NCBI RefSeq assembly: GCF_005239135.1
Contig: NZ_QKNX01000001.1
Span: 434,001-498,000 of the forward strand
Direction: 5' to 3'
Length of the DNA: 64,000 bases
Source: Natronomonas salsuginis
GTDB taxonomy: Archaea; Halobacteriota; Halobacteria; Halobacteriales; Haloarculaceae
Of this stretch, positions 1-6,755 are shown piece after piece. The first letter of the stretch is position 1. Every line of letters begins with the position of its first letter. The notes beneath the pieces are model-generated. The model searched no databases. It saw only the letters and a program-made list of their open reading frames with translations, and had not been told where the DNA came from. The position numbers were made by a program, and so were the translations under genes.

Positions 1-724
1 CGTCCACGCTGGTCACGTCTTCTCTGTCAATCCCGACGGCCTCCAGTCGCTCCAGCACTTCCTTTTCGTCCTTAAGCGAGCGGTTCCGCCGCGACGTACG
101 CTGGACTGACCCGTACTGCCCGCTGACGGGCTGGTCGTGGTGGAGCCGGTCGAGCAGGACGCTCCGGGCGTCTTGCCGCAGGTCGTTAGCGTTCCGTTGT
201 ACATCCGAGAGCAACGTGTAGAGGTTCACGAGTGCGGGCGTGTCCATCCCGTCGAGATCCGATGGGTCGTTCCGTTCGAGCGCGTCAATCAAGAGCAGTG
301 CATCAGCGTAGATGGGGATGTCTGGTTCTTCCCGGTCGCCGTTTCCTGTCTCGCTGGCTACCTCGTGGGCGTCAACCAAGGGGGAGCTTGACGGCGTCTC
401 AGTTTTCTGGAGTATCCCCTCGTGGTCGTCAAGCTCGAACCGTGGATGAAGACTCACCACGGTTGCGTACGGTTCGGAGTCGGGTGGGAGGCGGTCAAGA
501 TCGAACCCACCGGTGGCGTCTTCGACCCGCTGAAATAGCGTTTCGAACTGCTCGCGTTGCAGAGGGATCACCCCGTCATCGTCTCGGTACGTGATGAGAA
601 TCCGATGTTCCTGCACGTCCGTAATCCGGAACGGCGTGCGAGACAGCGGCGTGAGCAGCGTTGCATCAGCTGGCAGTTCCTCGGCAGTATCCAGCAGATT
701 GTGCCACGTTGCGCTGAGCGGCAT
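1..724 (-). CDS. Hypothetical protein, 3' end cut by window edge
   Basis: A minus-strand reading frame opens with ATG at 722-724 and stays open to base 1, so at least 241 residues are encoded and the C-terminus lies outside the window. The protein begins MPLSATWHNLLDTAEELP and is acidic, with the codon use of a real halophile gene; the forward frames over it are broken. It has no signal peptide or membrane segment, and I recognise no domain. The middle (about residues 115-150) is charged and low in complexity, and the second half looks helical. It is transcribed away from the decayed gene at 844-1107. Function unknown. Confidence 0.72.
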   Translation of the reverse strand, partial: MPLSATWHNLLDTAEELPADATLLTPLSRTPFRITDVQEHRILITYRDDDGVIPLQREQFETLFQRVEDATGGFDLDRLPPDSEPYATVVSLHPRFELDDHEGILQKTETPSSSPLVDAHEVASETGNGDREEPDIPIYADALLLIDALERNDPSDLDGMDTPALVNLYTLLSDVQRNANDLRQDARSVLLDRLHHDQPVSGQYGSVQRTSRRNRSLKDEKEVLERLEAVGIDREDVTSVD

Positions 725-843
725 ATCTGTTAGTTCGCCGCACAGAGCAAAAGTCCACGGGCGACAGAGAACAGCGAGATTCAAGATGACATGAGGACAG
801 GGTCAAATGTTCATAGGCGGTGCCCGAGAACGCCGGCTATTGT

Positions 844-1107
844 TCAATTCTCACACTCTACTAATGACTGGTTCATCGAATCACGGATGAAACCAACTCC
901 GCGAAGTTCAGCCGCATACTGCTCGATATCAAATCGCTCCTTGGCCTATTGAACCAGCCCCCCAAGGCACGACTCCGTAACGGAGATATCGTGTGGGTTA
1001 GCTATAGCCATGAAAACGCCGCCTAGTAGTTTTCCGGGCTGTTCGTTCGTGATGATCGCTGCTCTAAGGTAGCTGTCAGCGTTGTCCGTAGACTTATTTC
1101 CTATCAG
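844..1107 (-). pseudogene. Decayed gene fragment with in-frame stop
   Basis: Read on the minus strand, one frame gives a protein-like sequence (…SYLRAAIITNEQPGKLLGG… then …IANPHDISVTESCLGGLVQ), a TAG stop, and then continues in the same frame as AKERFDIEQYAAELRGVGF… to a TGA at 844-846. Another stop lies just upstream (1108-1110) and there is no good start codon. The amino-acid composition on both sides of the TAG is that of a real halophilic protein. I infer a gene truncated at its 5' end and inactivated by a nonsense mutation. I do not recognise the family. Confidence 0.5.
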
Positions 1108-1121
1108 CTAATCCACAGACG

Positions 1122-1466
1122 TTACTCAATCGATGCCTCCTCCGGTTTCTCTGGATGGCCATCTAACCCGAGAAGCCGGATCTCAACCATATCTATAAAC
1201 ATCGCTACGGTCATCAATTTCTCCGTTGCGCCCTCTAGATCTGAGACTTTCTTCTCCCGAAGCCCCCAATGATCATCCGGGCGATACCGGTAGGAAATAC
1301 GGTAATGGGCACTATCAATTCGGATTTGACGGCCATCAGGATGATCTATCACAATGTCGTGTTGCTGTTCTGGATGACGAGATGGCTCCCAAGGATCAAT
1401 AATATGTTCGACGAACGATTTGTATTCTGTGTCTGTGAACGGAGTTGCAACCGGAGTGTCACGCAT
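1122..1466 (-). CDS. Hypothetical protein, 114 aa
   Basis: Small acidic protein without membrane segment or recognisable motif. The N-terminal half contains alternating polar/hydrophobic stretches (HDIVIDHPDGRQIRIDSAHYRISYRY), which look like beta strands; the C-terminal half looks helical. It starts 105 bases from, and divergent to, the nuclease gene at 1572. A TATA-like TTTAAAAC lies about 20 bases ahead of the ATG, so the message is probably leaderless. Coding is supported by composition only; function unknown. Confidence 0.65.
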   Translation of the reverse strand: MRDTPVATPFTDTEYKSFVEHIIDPWEPSRHPEQQHDIVIDHPDGRQIRIDSAHYRISYRYRPDDHWGLREKKVSDLEGATEKLMTVAMFIDMVEIRLLGLDGHPEKPEEASIE

Positions 1467-1480
1467 ACTCAGTCATAGTA

Positions 1481-1490
1481 TAGTTTTAAA
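1481..1490 (-). promoter_or_regulatory. Probable TATA box for the 114-aa gene
   Basis: On the minus strand the sequence ctttaaaact lies about 20 bases ahead of the ATG at 1466. This is the spacing expected for a leaderless haloarchaeal transcript. Assigned by motif and position only. Confidence 0.4.
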
Positions 1491-1571
1491 GAAAAACGTA
1501 TGGATATCTAATTTACGACATACTATTAACCGACAGATGTTCGAGAGTCAGACAATCTATCCACCAATACA

Positions 1572-2489
1572 ATGAAAGTACTGTCATGGAACGTCCAGGG
1601 AGCATTTCCATACTACACGCCGATTGAGCGTATTGAAAACCAGATTCAGTATATTCGGGAGTCGGCTGAGTATCCGGATATCATCGCACTGAACGAGGTC
1701 AATCGATTCAGGCGTGATATGTGGGTAGATGAGTTAACGGACCTCGGGTACACGGAACTCGTTCACACGCTTGATTGGGCTGAAGAATTAGGAGAGAGCG
1801 ATGTACCGCCCCACCAAGATTTCAACCACGTAAATGGAAATCTCACCGCGGTCCATAAGTCATCTCATGTGCATTCTCTGACTCGATTGTCTCCGAGCAT
1901 TCGTAACGGACCATGGGATGGGGCAGATCTGAAAGATTGGGATACCAATATGCCTGAGAAAATTCTGCACGCGACCGTGGAGCTGGCCGATTCGACGCTT
2001 GATATCTGGAACGTCCGGGCGGTTCCAGGAAGTATGCATGGAGAAGAGAAAATCAAGATTCTGAATAATACGTACAACAGGATCCGGAGAGGCTGCCAGT
2101 CACCGTGTCTGCTCACAGGCGATTTCAATGCTCCCGACCGGGAACTGGCAGACGGAACGCTCATTCCATGGCGAAACGACCAGGGGGGAGACATCGCAGA
2201 TAAGTGGGTCACAGCGGAGCGGAATATCCTGCGTGGATTGGAAGACAACGGCATGGTCGATGTGTTCCGTGAGCAACACGGCTATGGAGACCTCGACATC
2301 CTCGATGTGAGTCACGCCACGCAGACAGATGATCCACTGGCGGTTCCACCAGCGGATGTGGAAGGGAAACGCTTCGACCACCTGATCGCTTCACACGACC
2401 TGCATCCGGAGGCGTGCTGGTACGATCACGACGGCTTTCGCTGTAGCGATCACGCTCCACTAATTGCCGAACTTCGGCCGGAATCCTAG
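1572..2489 (+). CDS. Endonuclease/exonuclease/phosphatase-family protein
   Basis: 305 residues, the usual size for a single EEP (DNase I-like) domain. The signature blocks are all visible: the N-terminal SWNVQGAF strand (residues 5-12) with the metal-binding Asn, ALNEVNRF (about 38-45) with the catalytic Glu, GDFNAPD (about 184) with Asp/Asn, and the C-terminal CSDHAPLIAEL (about 289) with the Asp-His pair. The family hydrolyses phosphodiester bonds in nucleic acids or lipids, or phosphomonoesters; the substrate cannot be told from sequence. There is no signal peptide, so it is cytoplasmic. It stands alone between two divergent or convergent small genes, so context adds little. All catalytic residues appear intact. 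Confidence 0.88.
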   Translation: MKVLSWNVQGAFPYYTPIERIENQIQYIRESAEYPDIIALNEVNRFRRDMWVDELTDLGYTELVHTLDWAEELGESDVPPHQDFNHVNGNLTAVHKSSHVHSLTRLSPSIRNGPWDGADLKDWDTNMPEKILHATVELADSTLDIWNVRAVPGSMHGEEKIKILNNTYNRIRRGCQSPCLLTGDFNAPDRELADGTLIPWRNDQGGDIADKWVTAERNILRGLEDNGMVDVFREQHGYGDLDILDVSHATQTDDPLAVPPADVEGKRFDHLIASHDLHPEACWYDHDGFRCSDHAPLIAELRPES

Positions 2490-2575
2490 CTCACGCGCAA
2501 TACGATCACCCTCCACGCAACGTGAGAGACCCGCTCGTGCAGTTTCTATTCTGAGGGCGTGACAAAATTCAGCGG

Positions 2576-2890
2576 CTACGTGTCAAGTACGTTATCAAAT
2601 TCCTCAATGACGATTTCTCCGTTGATTACTCGGTCCTCGCACCAGTCTACTGCTTCTTCGTCTGTAAACGGGACGATCGACTCAAACGACGGGTCCATTT
2701 CGTCATAGTTGATGACGTAGTGTTCTGCTGTGTTCCACTCTTCCACATGCAGGAAGTAATCGTCCTCGCTCCTCTTGTAGAGAGTTTCTCTCAAGCCAGG
2801 TACTGCCCCGGGTACAGTATTCGGCATGAACTGAGCGAGCGGTTCTGCTTCTTCAGTATCGTACGGTTTGCGGTCGATTATTCGGATCAT
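2576..2890 (-). CDS. Hypothetical protein, 104 aa
   Basis: Very acidic small cytoplasmic protein (MIRIIDRKPYDTEEAEPLAQ…) without cysteines arranged for zinc and without membrane segments. The start is well supported: a Shine-Dalgarno-like gaggtgg lies directly ahead of the ATG, and a TATA-like tttttaaatat lies further upstream (about 2912-2923). It converges with the EEP-family gene. Family and function are not recognised. Confidence 0.68.
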   Translation of the reverse strand: MIRIIDRKPYDTEEAEPLAQFMPNTVPGAVPGLRETLYKRSEDDYFLHVEEWNTAEHYVINYDEMDPSFESIVPFTDEEAVDWCEDRVINGEIVIEEFDNVLDT

Positions 2891-3069
2891 CCACCTCTCT
2901 TATCTTTCACATATTTAAAAACCCTCGTTGCATAGCGGTGCGCAGGCAGTTTCGACTCCAGTGATACGGGGGACTCGCCTGCTCCACCCTATATTCCCGC
3001 GGATAGTTCTCCAGAATGAGAGTCCGGCATGAGGCGACTGCTGACACGACAAAGCAATAACAATGGAAT

Positions 3070-3531
3070 CTATGGAATCATCGGACCTGGCTGCCACGAT
3101 AAATCACGATTCCACAACCGACGCTCAGCACTTGTTCCAGAAGCGGCTGTGTATAGCGAAAGGAGCTCAGAGTACACTTGCGGACGGCAGTACTCCCCCA
3201 ACGGCGATAGCGTGTAGACGCGAGTATTTCCTGCATTGGTGATCCGAACAATAGGGAAGTGATGGTTCCACCAGGTCGTCGACAACGAGTGGTGCCGTCC
3301 TCCTTCGATCTCGGTGACAAACTGGCACATAGTGCCAGAGTTGGCACCTGGTGCCAGGCACATGGGGGACTGATTCGTGAAACAGTGATCTGTTGCTGAT
3401 TTCACAGCATTGTGGCTTGTCACTGACAGTACCGAATTTGGCTCCGACCAGAAGGAGGCATCGCATCTTGAATTCGATGAATTACTGGATGAATTCGATG
3501 AATTCATGAGATGCAGGGCTTCCACGGTCAA
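3070..3531 (-). CDS. Doubtful ORF, 153 aa
   Basis: A minus-strand ORF of 153 codons beginning MTVEALHLMNSSNSSSNSSN. Its N-terminal Asn/Ser run comes from a 21-base tandem repeat, and its centre is made of a tandem palindrome (3323-3356). The composition (Ser, Thr, His, Cys, Trp-rich; few acidic residues) is unlike neighbouring halophile proteins, although the part around residues 70-110 reads like a folded domain ending in hydrophobic strands. It may be a degraded regulator gene or no gene at all. Confidence 0.3.
   Translation of the reverse strand: MTVEALHLMNSSNSSSNSSNSRCDASFWSEPNSVLSVTSHNAVKSATDHCFTNQSPMCLAPGANSGTMCQFVTEIEGGRHHSLSTTWWNHHFPIVRITNAGNTRVYTLSPLGEYCRPQVYSELLSLYTAASGTSAERRLWNRDLSWQPGPMIP
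3323..3356. promoter_or_regulatory. Two tandem perfect palindromes, operator-like
   Basis: TGGCAC-ATA-GTGCCA (3323-3337) is followed after four bases by TGGCAC-CTG-GTGCCA (3342-3356). Each is a perfect 6-base inverted repeat around three bases, and their centres are 19 bases apart, close to two helical turns. A third half-like GGCAC follows at once. This is how binding sites for a dimeric DNA-binding protein look. The site lies inside a doubtful ORF, so a regulatory or recombination role is inference. Confidence 0.45.
3470..3511. repeat. Tandem 21-base repeat, two copies
   Basis: The 14-mer gaattcgatgaatt occurs at 3470-3483 and again at 3491-3504, giving a 21-base period (seven codons). In the minus-strand ORF it encodes an Asn-Ser-Ser run. 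Probably replication slippage in sequence under weak selection. Confidence 0.6.
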
Positions 3532-3713
3532 TGTGAAGCCCTAGAGAGATAGGTAATGATCTGATCTCCTCCGTTCATCCCGTAAACACAAGAGGAGTCT
3601 TTTCGTTAACTACGATTTTCTGGTGGAACGTCACGAGAATCGAAGTTGGATGGAAATGCGGCTGCCGTGTCCTTATGCAGTTCCACAGCTTTCCTGCTGG
3701 TTGTAGCACGAGG

Positions 3714-3724
3714 GTTTAAAAAAG
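3714..3724 (+). promoter_or_regulatory. TATA box for the 152-aa zinc-finger gene
   Basis: The sequence gtttaaaaaag lies about 20-30 bases ahead of the ATG at 3744. This is the spacing of a leaderless archaeal promoter and supports 3744 over the upstream GTG at 3729. Confidence 0.5.
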
Positions 3725-3743
3725 AAGAGTGAAAACATACGAC

Positions 3744-4202
3744 ATGCCAGAACAGAATTCCACTAGTAGGGCAGACGACAGTGAACACGTGCGAACCCAT
3801 GGATATGGTTCAAATCGTCAAAGTCGGTCTTTTGTTGAATCCTTAGACCCTGAGGATGTGTTTGAGAATCCAGCTCGGCCTCGACGGAAAGAAGCAATCA
3901 GTGGACTTGTGGATGCGGGGTTTCTATCGTCGCTGGAGGCTGAAGCATATATTCGCTACGTCATTGAGGGGCAACGTGGGGTTGAGGAGCGATCCTTTTC
4001 GCTAAGTAGTGTTGAATCGGCGAAGACGAAGATTGCCTCTGCACGGGAGTCATTCGCTATTCTCGATGCATATCGATCCCCGAAAGCCCCGGATAAGTGT
4101 TCGAAGTGTGGTTCTGATCTCGGTGAGGTATGGACAGCGAATCTCGAAGAAGTATCGCTCTGTCTTGATTGTGCGGATGTTGAACGTCCGGAACTTAGAT
4201 AG
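3744..4202 (+). CDS. Hypothetical protein with C-terminal zinc ribbon
   Basis: About 152 residues from ATG 3744 (MPEQNSTSR…); an alternative GTG start at 3729 adds five residues, but the TATA box position favours 3744. Residues 1-40 look disordered and polar; about 45-115 are helical. The C-terminus carries CSKCGSDL (about 120) and CLDCADVE (about 141), a CxxC…CxxC zinc ribbon. Such ribbons in small haloarchaeal proteins commonly mediate nucleic-acid or protein contacts, but no specific function can be given. It stands alone with its own promoter. Confidence 0.7.
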   Translation: MPEQNSTSRADDSEHVRTHGYGSNRQSRSFVESLDPEDVFENPARPRRKEAISGLVDAGFLSSLEAEAYIRYVIEGQRGVEERSFSLSSVESAKTKIASARESFAILDAYRSPKAPDKCSKCGSDLGEVWTANLEEVSLCLDCADVERPELR

Positions 4203-4406
4203 CCTCCGCTAATAACTTCGCACGCACAACAAGTATATAAACGAGTTTCTATTAATTTTCATATAGAATGGTGGGGATTACACACTCTATCCGGTGTAGT
4301 CGGTTGGATCTCATGGATAACCATTCTCAAAATCTCATAGCAGCATTTCCTATTCACACACCATCAAAACTCTCCCCCCGTCATTAGTTCATATTGACCC
4401 AAATCC

Positions 4407-4901
4407 ATGGTAAAAATACACGGGAACCCCTGGTCAGTTAGTACAAAAAACACAGAATGGGCTCGAAATAATCACCAGCCAAAGCAGCCAACACTGCGGA
4501 TCTCCTTCAAAGGCCACAGTTCAGAATGTTTGCGATTCCTCAAAGAAACTGGATTAGCACAACTGTGGCCAGATCCAGCTCAGGTTACATTCCGACTGCA
4601 TTCAGATAACGAGGATCCCAAAGCGTCAGGTATTCTCGGCGTTTCAAGTCGCTCAGGAGAGTACCTTCTTGAATGCGAAGCCAGTGCAAGACCAGTCTTC
4701 GACTTCGTGAATGCGGCGCATCAGTATGCGGATGAAACTGGCGATATCGTACAGTACTGCCTGTGGATAGAGGCGGAAGACGGATTGATAATGGATTGGG
4801 ACGCGCATATGTTAGTTGTCTTCACAGTAGATGCCGATGTACTTCGCCACCGAAGTCTTCTCCCATACGGGCTGGACACACAAGGTGAAGATCCACTGTG
4901 A
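4407..4901 (+). CDS. Hypothetical protein, 164 aa
   Basis: A 164-residue cytoplasmic protein beginning MVKIHGNPWSVSTKNTEW. It has mixed alpha/beta character, no cysteine cluster and no membrane segment, and I recognise no catalytic motif. Its nearest downstream neighbours are the CARF-like cassette genes (268 bases on), but the gap contains junk-like sequence, so membership of that operon is unlikely. Coding is supported by composition and by an uninterrupted frame; function unknown. Confidence 0.6.
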   Translation: MVKIHGNPWSVSTKNTEWARNNHQPKQPTLRISFKGHSSECLRFLKETGLAQLWPDPAQVTFRLHSDNEDPKASGILGVSSRSGEYLLECEASARPVFDFVNAAHQYADETGDIVQYCLWIEAEDGLIMDWDAHMLVVFTVDADVLRHRSLLPYGLDTQGEDPL

Positions 4902-5169
4902 ACTAACCCTGCCCACTCAATTGTGGGTATCCTCACTCATTCTTTGAGGCAGGGTTCCTTGTTTCAACGACGCGCCGTGCAGATTCTCGTCACCACCTGC
5001 GCGATTGCTGGCGAAGACATCGGGGTGTGGAACGTTGCTGCCGCCCATCTTTGGCAGTCCTGGAAACTGACGCAAGTATTTGACTCGTCCTAAGCTGTGC
5101 AAATTACCTAGCCCCTGAGCCAAACCGAGTTCCCCCTAGATTGATACATCAATGGTTTGAGCACGCACT

Positions 5170-5643
5170 ATGGATCGGGTTTGGATCACGAACGGGTCGA
5201 CACGGATCGCTCCGGTCGTCAATCCACTCATCGCTGCATGTCATGACGGCTACGCTCCGACTGATATCTACGTCCTCAACAATCCAATCATCGATGATGT
5301 CACGGACGCTGCAACGTCCTTGATGAAGACGGTCGTTACCGCACATGGTAACGACGAACCGTCTATCACAATCAAAACGATCGGTGAAGAGACTGACTTC
5401 GAGGCGATTACTGACTACCTCCAGTCGGCAATTGAAGCAGGTGACGACGCGAATGCCGACATCGCGGTCGACATCACGCCCGGCCGGCGATTCTGGTCAG
5501 TCATCAGCTTTCAGGCTGGTCTCACGCACGATGTCGAACACCTCTATTATTCACACGTCGAAACCGAGGAGTATTTCGGGGAAACGTATCCAACGATTCC
5601 CCGGACAGCAATCAATCTGATTGACTTCACGGAGGTGGTCTGA
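5170..5643 (+). CDS. CARF-like Rossmann-fold protein
   Basis: 157 residues, first gene of a four-gene operon. Alternating strands and helices (RVWITNGST; TDIYVLNNP; SITIKTIG) suggest a Rossmann-like fold, and ADIAVDITPGRRFWSVISFQ (about 96-115) resembles the conserved strand-turn-helix of CARF domains, where a D-x-T-x-G-x-(R/K) turn contacts a nucleotide ligand. CARF proteins sense cyclic oligoadenylate or other nucleotides in CRISPR-linked signalling; no CRISPR array or cas gene is visible here. Its TGA overlaps the ATG of the PIN-like gene (TGATG), implying coupled translation. I infer a sensor role. The fold assignment rests on one motif and needs structure prediction. Confidence 0.55.
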   Translation: MDRVWITNGSTRIAPVVNPLIAACHDGYAPTDIYVLNNPIIDDVTDAATSLMKTVVTAHGNDEPSITIKTIGEETDFEAITDYLQSAIEAGDDANADIAVDITPGRRFWSVISFQAGLTHDVEHLYYSHVETEEYFGETYPTIPRTAINLIDFTEVV

Positions 5644-6680
5644 TGCGAATCCACCGCCAGCATCTGACGGTCCTGTTGAACCGATTGTACGACCGCGGTG
5701 ACGATGTAATCGCGGTCGAACACCCGTCTCGGGAAATCGGTGAGCTCCTCCGCATCGAACTCGGGGACTACGACGCGTGTACGATCACGTTTAGTACCGA
5801 TATTGAGGGCTATGCCGACGCACGAGATGACGTCAGGCGACAATATGTCGAGACGGTTGTTGAGGACCTCCCGGATGCATCGGAATTCCGGAATGCGGTA
5901 CTGTCCAGTGGGATTCTCGAACCCGCGAATCAGGACGATATCAAGACGTTTCTGGAACGGTACGGGGATCCCGACCTGATGGCGGGGCATCCGCCCGCGA
6001 TTGCTGGCTTCGATACGAACTTGATGCCGTGGCGGATCGATCGCATCCTCGGGCTCCACGATGCTGACAAGGGAATTGGGTACGTCAACGGGTTCGCGCT
6101 CGCAACAGGCGTTCGTGACGAGCTCGATTGGGACTACAAGTGCCACGATACCGATCCGTTCGTCAACGCATTCGGTGACGTCTACAAGGACTACTGGAAC
6201 CAGCCACTCGGTTCGGCGCGAATCGGACGGATCGGCCTGCTTACCTATCGACGGATTCGGGACATCGAACAGGCAGTCGAGATTCAAAGTACTGAGGGGG
6301 ACGAGGCGATCATCGATGCGTACGACGAGTACGACCGTGAATACCGGAGCGACATCTTACTGTTCAGTAACGACCGGAATTTCGTCGAACGGGCGCGGGC
6401 CCACCGGATGCTCGGCCAGCGAGTTGACCTCCCCAATGAATTCCCGGATACGGCTACAGCAAGCTGGCGAGAAATTGAGATCCTCCTCTACATGCTCGCT
6501 ATCGTGTTCGGTATCATCGAGGTGCCGAGCGCGACCATTTACGGTGTCTGGCGCGGGAAAAACGAGCTGGACTGGCAACACGAGCGTGTCAAAGTAGATG
6601 CACGCAGTCCGACGCTCGATTCGAAGTTGGAGGGCGATCTCTCGATCGTCGAATCATACGAGGAACATAGAGTAGGGTAA
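5643..6680 (+). CDS. PIN-like nuclease domain protein
   Basis: 345 residues, translationally coupled to the CARF-like gene upstream. The block GFDTNLMPWR (about 122-131) matches the first acidic motif of PIN nucleases (D-T-N), and RSDILLFSNDRNFVERARAH (about 236-255) matches the late PIN motif with acidic residues ahead of a helix. PIN domains are metal-dependent RNases (sometimes DNases). The N-terminal 110 residues include HPSREIGELLRIELGDYDAC, possibly a regulatory part; residues about 280-295 are hydrophobic and may be a buried helix. Followed after 75 bases by the AddB-like gene. I infer an effector nuclease; target unknown. Confidence 0.6.
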   Translation: MRIHRQHLTVLLNRLYDRGDDVIAVEHPSREIGELLRIELGDYDACTITFSTDIEGYADARDDVRRQYVETVVEDLPDASEFRNAVLSSGILEPANQDDIKTFLERYGDPDLMAGHPPAIAGFDTNLMPWRIDRILGLHDADKGIGYVNGFALATGVRDELDWDYKCHDTDPFVNAFGDVYKDYWNQPLGSARIGRIGLLTYRRIRDIEQAVEIQSTEGDEAIIDAYDEYDREYRSDILLFSNDRNFVERARAHRMLGQRVDLPNEFPDTATASWREIEILLYMLAIVFGIIEVPSATIYGVWRGKNELDWQHERVKVDARSPTLDSKLEGDLSIVESYEEHRVG

Positions 6681-6755
6681 ACGAGTGACTAGTTCATCCA
6701 TTGATGTTATTCATCGACACTAACTTTTTACCAGATAGTTGCGCATTAGAGAGGT

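Noticed and set aside
4917-5123. Minus-strand ORF of 68 codons between the 164-residue gene and the CARF-like gene.
   Set aside because: Composition rich in Gly, Pro, His and Leu and unlike neighbours, no family, no promoter; forward frames here are equally plausible debris.
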